Under the pieces are notes generated by a model. That model was not told where the DNA came from and made no database searches. It worked only from the letters and a program-made list of their open reading frames with translations. Below, piece after piece: positions 1-6,233 of a stretch of 10,401 nt of DNA (position 1 is its first letter; the number at the start of each line of letters is the position of its first letter). The DNA comes from Rhodospirillales bacterium (GTDB taxonomy: Bacteria > Pseudomonadota > Alphaproteobacteria > Acetobacterales > Acetobacteraceae). The position numbers and the translations under genes are program-made. The stretch is from the NCBI GenBank assembly GCA_018971905.1, contig JAGWZS010000046.1:1-10401 (forward strand). The letters are read 5' to 3'.

Positions 1-138
1 GTCTTCGATGAGTTTTCCGGTGTCCCGCCAGCCGATCTCAGACACAGATGTTACCGTGACCGCGCGGCAGGCGCCGAAGGTGATGGGCTGACCTGGCTGG
101 CAGGGGGTTGGCTGACGTTCTTCAATCAAGGCTATCAT
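1..138 (-). CDS. hypothetical protein, N-terminal part (runs off window)
   Basis: A minus-strand frame opens with ATG at 138-136 and stays open to the window edge (46 codons). It begins MIALIEERQPTPC and continues with a stretch rich in V, T and G (around ITFGACRAVTVTSV), ending at the edge with ...GKLIED. An AAGGA Shine-Dalgarno-like sequence sits 7 nt before the ATG (at about 146-150), which is the main reason for preferring this frame. There is no signal peptide or membrane segment in the visible part. I do not recognise the family. It has the same orientation as the oxidoreductase-Sco-rmuC group but is separated from it by about 150 nt, so it probably has its own promoter; a perfect inverted repeat lies 26 nt upstream of its start. 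A plus-strand frame is also open here (1 to about 222) but has no credible start. Confidence 0.5.
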   Translation of the reverse strand, partial: MIALIEERQPTPCQPGQPITFGACRAVTVTSVSEIGWRDTGKLIED

Positions 139-290
139 TGGGAAAATCCTTGGTGCTTCATGTACAGATTGCCCATCATCAGGCAATCTGAGATGGTCGG
201 CTGCCTGTTTGATTTTAGGTAGCTCGAAGCGCAGCGCTATGATTTATATCAACCGATGCAGACGGTTCCGGGCCCATCCCTCCCACACCG
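139..290. other. intergenic region between oxidoreductase gene and truncated gene
   Basis: This 152-nt gap is clearly more AT-rich than the flanking genes. Read on the minus strand it receives the 3' end of the oxidoreductase gene and leads into the truncated gene. It contains the perfect inverted repeat at 165-190. A weaker pair (GACGGT at 261-266, ACCGTC at 287-292) touches the oxidoreductase stop codon, but its loop is long and no T-run follows, so I do not call it a terminator. A minus-strand TATAAA-like segment near 243-249 could be a -10 element, but no good -35 partner is visible. Confidence 0.6.
165..190. promoter_or_regulatory. perfect 9-bp inverted repeat, candidate operator
   Basis: CAGATTGCC at 165-173 is the exact reverse complement of GGCAATCTG at 182-190, with an 8-nt spacer (CATCATCA). 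The dyad ends 26 nt before the ATG of the truncated minus-strand gene. No T-run follows on either strand, so an intrinsic terminator is unlikely; a repressor or activator operator, or a 5' leader hairpin, fits better. The right arm also overlaps one half of a second dyad (CAGGCA 180-185 with TGCCTG 202-207), so the two hairpins could not form together in RNA. The repeat is seen directly; its role is inference. Confidence 0.45.
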
Positions 291-1700
291 TCATCCTTGC
301 ATCAGCCCTTGCATGCGCTCCGCCAAAGCCCGGGCCATCCGCCGCCGCCAGGGCGCGGCGTGCTTGTTGGCCAGCACCTTATCTTCATGCACAAAGCTGG
401 TGATGATGGCGTTATAGCCAAGCCAGCGCAGCGGCTCGGGCTCCCATTTGCGCAGGGCCTGCTGCATGGTCTTGTCTTTCATCACCCAGGGCTGGCGCGT
501 CTCCAGGCTGTCGCGCCCCAAAATCAAATCCGCCAGCGTGCGCCCGCCAAGATTGGAAGCCCCCACACCCTCGCCGCCATACCCGCCGGAAATTGCGATG
601 CGGTTCTTGCTGTCCAGCAGCATATGCGGCTGAAACCGGCGGGACATGCCAAGATTCCCACCCCAGCGATGCGTGATCTCCACCCCCTTCAATTGCGGAA
701 AAATCTCGCCCAGCAGATAGCGCCGCAAGCCTTCCTCCGCCGCGGTGAGGGTAAAATCCGTGCGCAATTTGCCGCCGAAGCGGTAGCCTCCCCGCGCCCC
801 GAAGGCGAGTCGGTTATCCGCCGTGCGCTGGCCATAGGTTACCTGGCGGCTGAACTCGCTGAAAGATTGCCCCCGCGCCAGCCCGATCCCGGCCCACACA
901 TCCTCCGGCAGCGGCTCGGTGGCAATCAGCATACTTTGCACCGGCAACTGGTAGTCCCCCAGGGGCGGCAATTCCCCGGCATAGCCCTCCACGGCGGGCA
1001 CCACCCAATCGGCTTGCACAACGCCCTGGGCGGTGCGCACCTCACCCGGCGCCCAGCCGGTCACCCGGCTCTGCTCGTAAATCTTCACCCCCAGCCGCGC
1101 TACCGCATCGGCCAAGCCGCGCACCAGTTTCGCGGGCTGAATGGTGGCGCAATGCGGGGTATAAACCGCCCCCAGCGCGCGGGGAATCCGCAATTCCTGC
1201 GTCAGCTCGGCGGGGTTCAGCCAGCGCGCATCCGCTTCCGTTTGGCCTTCCGCATGCAATGCCTTCAGCCAGTTGCGCAGCCGGGTTTCCTGCTCGGGGT
1301 AGCGCGCCGCGCAATACAGCGTGCCACCCTTGCGGAAGTCGCAGTCCATGCCCTCCGCCTGGGTTACGCGCCCCACCTCATCTGGAATACCATGCAGCAG
1401 GCCCCAGCTTTCACGCCTGCGGGGTTCAGGCAGATGGCCGACCATCCGGTCCTCCCCCAGCACCGCGCCCATCACCCAGCCGCCATTGCGGCCCGAGGCG
1501 CCATAGCCGGCGGTTTCGGCTTCCAGCACCGCGATATTCAGGCCCGGCGCGCGGGTTTTAAGGTAATAGGCCGTCCACAGCCCGGTATAGCCCGCGCCGA
1601 TAATGGCAATATCCACCGTTATGTCACCGGCTAGCGCCGGGCGCGGCGTCATATCTCCAGCGCCGTCCATCCACAGGCTGATGCCGCGCCAGCGGTTCAT
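291..1700 (-). CDS. FAD-dependent oxidoreductase, DAO / gamma-glutamylputrescine-oxidase-like
   Basis: A 469-residue flavoprotein of the DAO (D-amino-acid/glycine oxidase) superfamily, probably cytoplasmic, expected to oxidise an amine or amino acid using bound FAD. The FAD-binding Rossmann motif GAGYTG is at residues 35-40, an acidic residue ends the second strand (VLEAE), and GASGRNGGW follows, a typical flavin-contacting stretch of the OrdL/PuuB group. Near the C-terminus a glycine-rich segment (SGGYGGEGVGASNLGG) matches the second FAD-contact region of the family. The C-terminal tail is basic. Its ATG overlaps the stop of the upstream sco gene by 4 nt (1697-1700), so translation is probably coupled. 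The substrate cannot be read from the sequence; the PuuB-like assignment is by overall resemblance, and no other putrescine-catabolism genes are present. Confidence 0.85.
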   Translation of the reverse strand: MNRWRGISLWMDGAGDMTPRPALAGDITVDIAIIGAGYTGLWTAYYLKTRAPGLNIAVLEAETAGYGASGRNGGWVMGAVLGEDRMVGHLPEPRRRESWGLLHGIPDEVGRVTQAEGMDCDFRKGGTLYCAARYPEQETRLRNWLKALHAEGQTEADARWLNPAELTQELRIPRALGAVYTPHCATIQPAKLVRGLADAVARLGVKIYEQSRVTGWAPGEVRTAQGVVQADWVVPAVEGYAGELPPLGDYQLPVQSMLIATEPLPEDVWAGIGLARGQSFSEFSRQVTYGQRTADNRLAFGARGGYRFGGKLRTDFTLTAAEEGLRRYLLGEIFPQLKGVEITHRWGGNLGMSRRFQPHMLLDSKNRIAISGGYGGEGVGASNLGGRTLADLILGRDSLETRQPWVMKDKTMQQALRKWEPEPLRWLGYNAIITSFVHEDKVLANKHAAPWRRRMARALAERMQGLMQG

Positions 1701-2275
1701 TCCGCCGCCACGCGCGTCAAATCCCGCGCAATGCCGTCAATATCCGGCTTTACCGTATCCAGCCCGGCGATGATGAATTCCGGCTGGCCCCTGGCGTTGA
1801 ACACATAAACCGCCGCCGAGTGGGTTACGCTGTAAACCGGCGTTTTCACCACCGAGAACACCACCCGGTAGCGCCGCGCCAGGGCGTAAAGCTCATCCGG
1901 CGTGCCGCGCAGCCCCACCACATTGTTGCCGAACAGGGCGGTGTACAGGGTTAACACCTGGGGTGTGTCCCGGTCCGGGTCCACGGTCACGAACAGCACT
2001 TTCACCTTCGCGGCCGCTTGGCCCATGGCCTTCTGCACGCGCTGCATATTGTACAGCGTGGTGGGGCACACATCCGGGCAGTTGGTGTAGCCGAAATACA
2101 GCAGCACCACCGAGCCCTTGAAATCCGCCGCCGTGACCTGCTTGCCGGTCTGCACGTCAGTCATGGTGAAGGCCAGCGGCGGCACCAGCCCGCGGATGTT
2201 CACATCCTGTTTCGACAGATCATGCTGGCACGCGGCCAAGGCCAAGGGGGTGGCGAGGAGAAGGCGGCGCTTCAT
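1697..2275 (-). CDS. SCO1/SenC family copper chaperone lipoprotein
   Basis: A 192-residue Sco-family thioredoxin-fold protein that handles copper for the CuA centre of cytochrome c oxidase on the periplasmic side. The copper ligands are visible: CPDVC (Cys66, Cys70) and His152 in the SVTHSA segment, plus the conserved TVDPDRDTP block at about 97-105. I chose the ATG at 2275: it places a basic start (MKRR) and a short hydrophobic stretch ending in lipobox LAAC (Cys16), and AAGG lies 8 nt upstream. An upstream in-frame TTG at 2293 would add six residues and spoil the signal. A lipid anchor rather than a membrane helix is inferred from the lipobox. It lies 39 nt after rmuC and overlaps the next gene by 4 nt. 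No cytochrome oxidase genes are in the window. Confidence 0.9.
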   Translation of the reverse strand: MKRRLLLATPLALAACQHDLSKQDVNIRGLVPPLAFTMTDVQTGKQVTAADFKGSVVLLYFGYTNCPDVCPTTLYNMQRVQKAMGQAAAKVKVLFVTVDPDRDTPQVLTLYTALFGNNVVGLRGTPDELYALARRYRVVFSVVKTPVYSVTHSAAVYVFNARGQPEFIIAGLDTVKPDIDGIARDLTRVAAE

Positions 2276-2314
2276 GGCCAGAGCCTTGCGCAAGCAGGGC
2301 GGGTTGGCAAGGTG

Positions 2315-3556
2315 CTACTCCTCGGCCTCCTCTGCCAGGCCCAGCAGGTTTTGCGCGGCATCTGCCTCCACCACCTCCACGGTTTTAAGCACGCGGCCCA
2401 TGGCGCGGGTGCGGGTGCGCACCCGTTCAATATTATTTGTCATGGTGCTGGCATTCTGCGCCAGCTTGGCCAGGGCATCGTCCATCTTCACCATCTCGGT
2501 CTTGGTGGCGCCCAGAATCTGGCGAATCTCCCCAGCGCGCTTTTCCAAATCCAGCGTCACATGGCCGAGATGAATGGTTTGCAGCAAAGCCGGCAGCAAG
2601 GATGGCCCGAGCACGATCACCCGCTCCTTCGTCCGCACATCGTCGATGAGCCCGGGTATCCGCGCCACCTCGGCAAACAGCCCGTCGCTCGGCAAATACA
2701 GCACCGCAAAATCCACGGTCTCCGGCGGGCAGATATATTTTTCGCGGATTTTCCGAGCCTCGCCGCGGATTCTGATGGCGATACCTTCACGGGCGGCACG
2801 CTCGGCCTCGGCATCCGCCGCCTCGGCCGCCAGCAGCAGCCGGTCGTAATCCTCGGTCGGAAATTTTGCGTCGATCGGCAGCCACAACACCTCGCGCGCG
2901 GGCATCCGCAGCGCGAAATCCACCCGCTCGCGCGATGTGTCCTTCAGCGCGAAGTTCGGCTGGTAGGCGCCTGGAGGCAAAGTCTGCTCCAGCAAGGCGG
3001 CCAGCTGCGCCTCGCCCCAGCCGCCCCGGGTTTTCACGTTGGAGAACAGGCGCTTGAGGTCGCCCACCTGCTTGGCGGCGGCCTGCACCTCGCCCATGGC
3101 CAGCTGCACCTGGGCGAATTGCTCCAGCACCCGGGCGAAGGAGGCGTTCATCTGCTGCTCCACTGCCTCGTGCAGCTTCTCGTTCACGCTGGTCTGGATC
3201 GCGGTCAGGCGGGTTTCCAATGTCTGTGTGGTTTTCTGCGAATCCTCGGCGGCCTGGCGGCGCAGATTGTCGATGGTGCTGGCCACGTTCTGGGTGGCGG
3301 CGGCAATCTGCTCGAAGGATTTGGAGAGCGCGTTGGTTGTGCCGGTCTGGATGGCGCCGGTCAGCCGCCCTTCCATGGCGGCAAGGGATTGGCGCAGAAA
3401 CTCAGCCTCCGCCCGGTTGCCGGCGAAGAGCTTATCCAGCTCCAGCTTCAGTCTCAGCGGAACGGCTTGCGCCGTGCGCCAGGCGAGCAGGCCGAAACCA
3501 GCCGCGCCAAAGGCGGCAATAAAAGCAAGGGCGGAGAGCATAAGGGGCAGGGTCAT
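2315..3556 (-). CDS. rmuC: DNA recombination protein RmuC homologue
   Basis: A 413-residue RmuC-family protein. RmuC proteins carry a PD-(D/E)XK-like nuclease fold, and E. coli rmuC affects recombination at inverted repeats. Order of parts: an N-terminal hydrophobic helix (about residues 2-26), a long Ala/Gln/Glu-rich coiled-coil region (about 40-170), then the conserved RmuC core, including the GGWGEAQLAALLEQ segment, the PIDAKFP motif, and the YLPSDGLF...VIVLGPSLL region. I prefer the ATG at 3556 because the membrane helix then starts the protein. An in-frame ATG at 3601 would add 15 polar residues; neither start has a clear Shine-Dalgarno sequence. The gene is divergent from the slipin gene and leads, after about 39 nt, into sco, so these may be cotranscribed. 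Confidence 0.9.
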   Translation of the reverse strand: MTLPLMLSALAFIAAFGAAGFGLLAWRTAQAVPLRLKLELDKLFAGNRAEAEFLRQSLAAMEGRLTGAIQTGTTNALSKSFEQIAAATQNVASTIDNLRRQAAEDSQKTTQTLETRLTAIQTSVNEKLHEAVEQQMNASFARVLEQFAQVQLAMGEVQAAAKQVGDLKRLFSNVKTRGGWGEAQLAALLEQTLPPGAYQPNFALKDTSRERVDFALRMPAREVLWLPIDAKFPTEDYDRLLLAAEAADAEAERAAREGIAIRIRGEARKIREKYICPPETVDFAVLYLPSDGLFAEVARIPGLIDDVRTKERVIVLGPSLLPALLQTIHLGHVTLDLEKRAGEIRQILGATKTEMVKMDDALAKLAQNASTMTNNIERVRTRTRAMGRVLKTVEVVEADAAQNLLGLAEEAEE

Positions 3557-3636
3557 GCCATGCAGGGTAGCGCCGCGCGCCGAGTCGCGGGCAAAGCGCA
3601 TTTAGGCTATAACGCTAGTAAACCCAGGAGACCGTC
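3557..3636. promoter_or_regulatory. divergent rmuC / slipin start region with a -10-like TATAAC
   Basis: This short region must hold promoters for two divergent genes unless they read from inside each other. TATAAC at 3608-3613 on the plus strand matches the bacterial -10 consensus at 5 of 6 positions and would place a transcript start a few nt before the slipin Shine-Dalgarno (AGGAG at 3626-3630). The minus-strand reading TTATAG at the same place could serve rmuC, which would favour the rmuC start at 3556. I see no good -35 hexamer at 16-18 nt for either, so this is a weak call. Confidence 0.25.
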
Positions 3637-4536
3637 ATGAACAGTGCCGTCACCCTCATCGCCGCCGTCATCATTCTGCTTGGCGCCGCCATTGGCTATG
3701 GTCTCAACGCGCCGGTTCTTGGCGGCGTTATCGCCCTGGTTGGGGTGATCCTGGCGCTCACCTTGCGCACGGCGGCGGAGTGGGAGCGCGCTGTTGTGCT
3801 GCGGCTGGGGCGCTTCGCGGGCGTGCGCGGGCCGGGGTTGTATTTTCTTATCCCCGCCATTGAAACGGTTTACGCGGTGGTGGACACGCGCCGGCAGAGC
3901 ACGCGCATCTCCGCTGAGGACACGCTGACCGCCGATGCGGTTTCCGTCACCATGGATTCCATCCTGTTTTGGCGTGTGGCGGATGTGAAACGCGCCGCAA
4001 CCGAACTGACCGATTACCAGAACATGATCGCCCAGGTGGCGCAGACTTCATTGCGCGAGGTGATCTCCGCCACCACGTTGACGGACATTCTCTCCAACCG
4101 TGAGGCGATGGACGATAAGCTGCAGGATCTCATCCGCCGTAAATCCGATGGCTGGGGCATTGGCGACATTGCCGTGGAAATAAGGGATGTTAAAATTCCA
4201 CCGGAATTGAACGACGCCATGAGCCGCAACGCCCAGGCGGAAAAAGAAAAGCAGGCGCGCGTAACCCTGGCGAGCGCTGAGATCGCCATCGCCCAGCAGA
4301 TCGTCGAAGCCTCGCAAATATATCAGGAAAATCCAGTAGCATTGCAAATCAGGCAGATGGGCCTGATCTATGATATGAACAAGGACCGCGGCGCCACCAT
4401 TCTGGTGCCAACCACGATGACCGAGGCGCTGGGCACGGTGGTGGCGCTGAGCACCGCGCAGCAGCAGCCCCCGCCCCGCCCCGCGCCGCCCCGGCCTGCC
4501 ACACCGCCGCCGGGCGGCAGCGTGCCGCAGGTTTAA
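3637..4536 (+). CDS. slipin, stomatin-like SPFH/Band 7 membrane protein
   Basis: A 299-residue SPFH/Band 7 protein, anchored in the inner membrane, of the type thought to form oligomeric membrane scaffolds and influence protein quality control. An AGGAG Shine-Dalgarno sits 6 nt before the ATG. Two hydrophobic segments (about residues 4-24 and 28-43) form an N-terminal anchor. The Band 7 domain follows: ERAVVLRLGRF, GPGLYFLIPAIE, the variable strand DTRRQST, TSLREVISATTL and the DVKIPPELNDAMSRNAQAE helix, with ATILVPTTM near the end. The tail (about 278-299) is proline-rich (PPPRPAPPRP), probably disordered. Bacterial slipins often sit beside an NfeD membrane protein; none is here, and instead a sulfotransferase-like gene follows after 3 nt. 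Confidence 0.92.
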   Translation: MNSAVTLIAAVIILLGAAIGYGLNAPVLGGVIALVGVILALTLRTAAEWERAVVLRLGRFAGVRGPGLYFLIPAIETVYAVVDTRRQSTRISAEDTLTADAVSVTMDSILFWRVADVKRAATELTDYQNMIAQVAQTSLREVISATTLTDILSNREAMDDKLQDLIRRKSDGWGIGDIAVEIRDVKIPPELNDAMSRNAQAEKEKQARVTLASAEIAIAQQIVEASQIYQENPVALQIRQMGLIYDMNKDRGATILVPTTMTEALGTVVALSTAQQQPPPRPAPPRPATPPPGGSVPQV

Positions 4537-4539
4537 GCA

Positions 4540-5727
4540 TTGCGCTCAGCCATTCTGCACATCGGGTCAGAGAAGACCGGCACCACGGCCATCCAGGCGG
4601 TTCTGGCCCGCAAGCGCGAAGAACTTGCCCGCCTTGGCTTCTGCTATCCGTCCTCGCCGGGCGTGGATGTTCATTCGGCGCTGGCAATTTATGCCGCGCC
4701 GGAATACGCGGATGATTTGCTGGAGACCTTCCCGGGCGGCGCGTTCAACGAGCAGGAGTTTCTCATCTCTCTGGCCAGAGAGATGGCGGCACTTCCGCGC
4801 CACGTGCGAACAGTTATCTTCTCAAGCGAACATTGCCAAAGCCGACTCATTACAATTGAGCATGTCGCAAAACTTCATGCGCTGCTGTCGCCCTATTTCG
4901 ATACGATTACCGTCGTTGTGTATTTGCGCCGCCAGGATGAAATGGCATCCAGCCTGTATTCAACCCGGCTGCGCGGCGGCGAGCCGGTTGCGGATATTTT
5001 GTCCAGCTTCGACCTGAACGAATTGTTCTGGTCTAGTTATTTTGATTACGAGCAATTGCTCGACCGCTACGCGCATGTGTTTGGAAAGCCATTCGTAAAA
5101 CCCCGCATCTACGAACCATGTGCCCTTTTGCAGGGCAATGTTGTTCATGATTTTTTGAGCATTTGCGGATTACCCTCATGGCTTGCTGAGGGCACAGCAA
5201 TGCTAAGCCGCGCCATTCCGGCAGACGGGAAAAAATTCCTGCTGGCGCTGAATGCCTGGCACGCAGCCTCAGGCTACAGTCCGAATCACGATCAGGCGAA
5301 ACCAATGCGCGATGCCTGTGCACTCATCGCGGAAGAGCGGCTACAAGGCCACCCCATGCGGCCCGCGCGCGATGAAGCCCGGCAGTTCCACGAAAAATTC
5401 CAGGCATCAAACGAACGTGTCCGGGCGGCATGGTTTCCAGAACGTTCCAGTCTTTTTACCGAAGATTTTAGTCTGTATCCGGAACGCGCCGAGGATACCA
5501 CAAACACGCACGAGGCAGCCCTGCGCGCGGCCTTCGTCATCATCGAGGAGCTTATCCGCCAGAATGGTGAGCTTGTCCACCAGAATGGTGAGCTTGTTCG
5601 CCAGAACGGTGAGATCGCCGCCAGTGAAGGCGCACAGCGGCGTGCGTTCGAAGGCTCCTTGTCCTGGCGTCTCACGGCTCCGTTAAGAACCGTGCGTATG
5701 GCTATGCGGCGCCTGCGGGCGGGTTAG
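4540..5727 (+). CDS. sulfotransferase-like protein with coiled-coil tail
   Basis: A 395-residue protein resembling PAPS-dependent sulfotransferases. The N-terminal HIGSEKTGTT (residues 7-16) fits the 5'-phosphosulfate-binding loop, and VVVYLRRQDEMASSLYS fits the 3'-phosphate-binding Arg/Ser region. The start is TTG at 4540, 3 nt after the slipin stop; it is the only start that keeps the loop, and AGG lies 8 nt upstream. Near the C-terminus a seven-residue unit, RQNGELV, occurs three times in tandem (340-360), predicting a short coiled coil, followed by SLSWRLTAPLR (373-383) and a basic end. From memory, that SxSWRxTAPLR tail is frequent in cell-surface glycosyltransferases and related enzymes, so a role in modifying surface polysaccharide is possible. 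Parts of the gene are much less GC-rich than the neighbours (two 60-nt lines, 4801 and 5041, count to 45%), hinting at transfer. Confidence 0.75.
   Translation: MRSAILHIGSEKTGTTAIQAVLARKREELARLGFCYPSSPGVDVHSALAIYAAPEYADDLLETFPGGAFNEQEFLISLAREMAALPRHVRTVIFSSEHCQSRLITIEHVAKLHALLSPYFDTITVVVYLRRQDEMASSLYSTRLRGGEPVADILSSFDLNELFWSSYFDYEQLLDRYAHVFGKPFVKPRIYEPCALLQGNVVHDFLSICGLPSWLAEGTAMLSRAIPADGKKFLLALNAWHAASGYSPNHDQAKPMRDACALIAEERLQGHPMRPARDEARQFHEKFQASNERVRAAWFPERSSLFTEDFSLYPERAEDTTNTHEAALRAAFVIIEELIRQNGELVHQNGELVRQNGEIAASEGAQRRAFEGSLSWRLTAPLRTVRMAMRRLRAG
5557..5619 (+). repeat. three tandem 21-bp units encoding a heptad
   Basis: Units at 5557-5577, 5578-5598 and 5599-5619 are near-identical. Units 1 and 2 differ at only a few bases; unit 3 diverges at its 3' end. 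They encode RQNGELV, HQNGELV and RQNGEIA. Each unit is exactly one coiled-coil heptad and is in frame, so gain or loss of a unit would change the length of the coil without breaking the gene. Confidence 0.9.
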
Positions 5728-6233
5728 GTAATCGTCTTTGTTCCACGCGCGATGGCGGCAACACCGGTGCGCGAAACCTCCGCCAGGCCGAGCGGGCGCA
5801 TCAATTCCAAAAACGCGTCCAGCTTGTCCGTGGCGCCGGTAAGCTCAAAGGTGAAGCTCTCCGTTGTCGCGTCAATCACCCGGGCGCGGAAGGCATCGGC
5901 CAGGCGCAGCGCCTCGGCGCGTTTTTCGCCTGTGCCCAGCACTTTTATCAATGCCAGTTCGCGGGCCAGATGCGGGCCGTCGGAAAGGTCCAGCACTTTA
6001 TAAACCGGAACAAGCCGGTCCAGCTGCGCCTTAATCTGCTCAATCACCATGGCCGTGCCGCTGGTTACCAGGGTGATGCGGCTTTTCGAGCCATCCTGTT
6101 CCACCGGCGCCACGGTCAGGTTGTCGATGTTGTAGCCCCGGCCTGAAAAAAGCCCGATCACGCGCGCCAGCACGCCGGATTCATTCTCTACCAAAACCGA
6201 AATGGTCGCGGAACGTAAAGCGGTGTCAGACAT
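5724..6233 (-). CDS. ilvN: acetolactate synthase small (regulatory) subunit
   Basis: A 169-residue regulatory subunit of acetohydroxyacid synthase, which activates the catalytic subunit and confers valine feedback inhibition in isoleucine-valine-leucine synthesis; cytoplasmic. The N-terminal ACT domain reads ISVLVENESGVLARVIGLFS then RGYNIDNLTV. The residues matching E. coli IlvH Asn11, Gly14 and Asn29, known to matter for valine binding, are present as Asn17, Gly20 and Asn35, so normal valine sensitivity is expected. The C-terminal domain begins near residue 80 (ARELALIKV). Its ATG overlaps the ilvB stop by 1 nt (TGATG), so the subunits are probably translated in a coupled way. The gene could equally be named ilvH. 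Its stop overlaps the stop of the convergent sulfotransferase-like gene by 4 nt, and no terminator hairpin is evident. Confidence 0.95.
   Translation of the reverse strand: MSDTALRSATISVLVENESGVLARVIGLFSGRGYNIDNLTVAPVEQDGSKSRITLVTSGTAMVIEQIKAQLDRLVPVYKVLDLSDGPHLARELALIKVLGTGEKRAEALRLADAFRARVIDATTESFTFELTGATDKLDAFLELMRPLGLAEVSRTGVAAIARGTKTIT

Noticed and set aside
1..222. Plus-strand frame open from the left edge to a TAG at about 222
   Set aside because: No start or ribosome-binding site is visible and the translation resembles no domain; the minus-strand frame with a Shine-Dalgarno explains the region better.
261..292. GACGGT/ACCGTC pair as a terminator for the oxidoreductase gene
   Set aside because: The stem is only 6 bp with a 20-nt loop, it includes the stop codon, and there is no T-run.
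209..403. Small 64-codon plus-strand frame
   Set aside because: It overlaps the oxidoreductase 3' end in antisense, has no Shine-Dalgarno and has shadow-like Ala/Arg/Pro composition.
297..1634. Long plus-strand open frame (445 codons) antisense to the oxidoreductase gene
   Set aside because: Its composition (His, Gln, Pro, Arg, Ala) is that of a GC-rich shadow frame, it has no recognisable domain, and the opposite strand encodes a clear flavoprotein.
2018..3640. Plus-strand open frame of 540 codons across sco and rmuC
   Set aside because: It is antisense to two well-supported genes, its translation is low-complexity His/Gln/Gly/Leu, and it ends on the slipin start codon without any domain signal.
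291..5727. RmuC, slipin and sulfotransferase genes as a defence island
   Set aside because: RmuC and slipin are common housekeeping genes, and no nuclease/sensor partner, mobile element or integrase is present.
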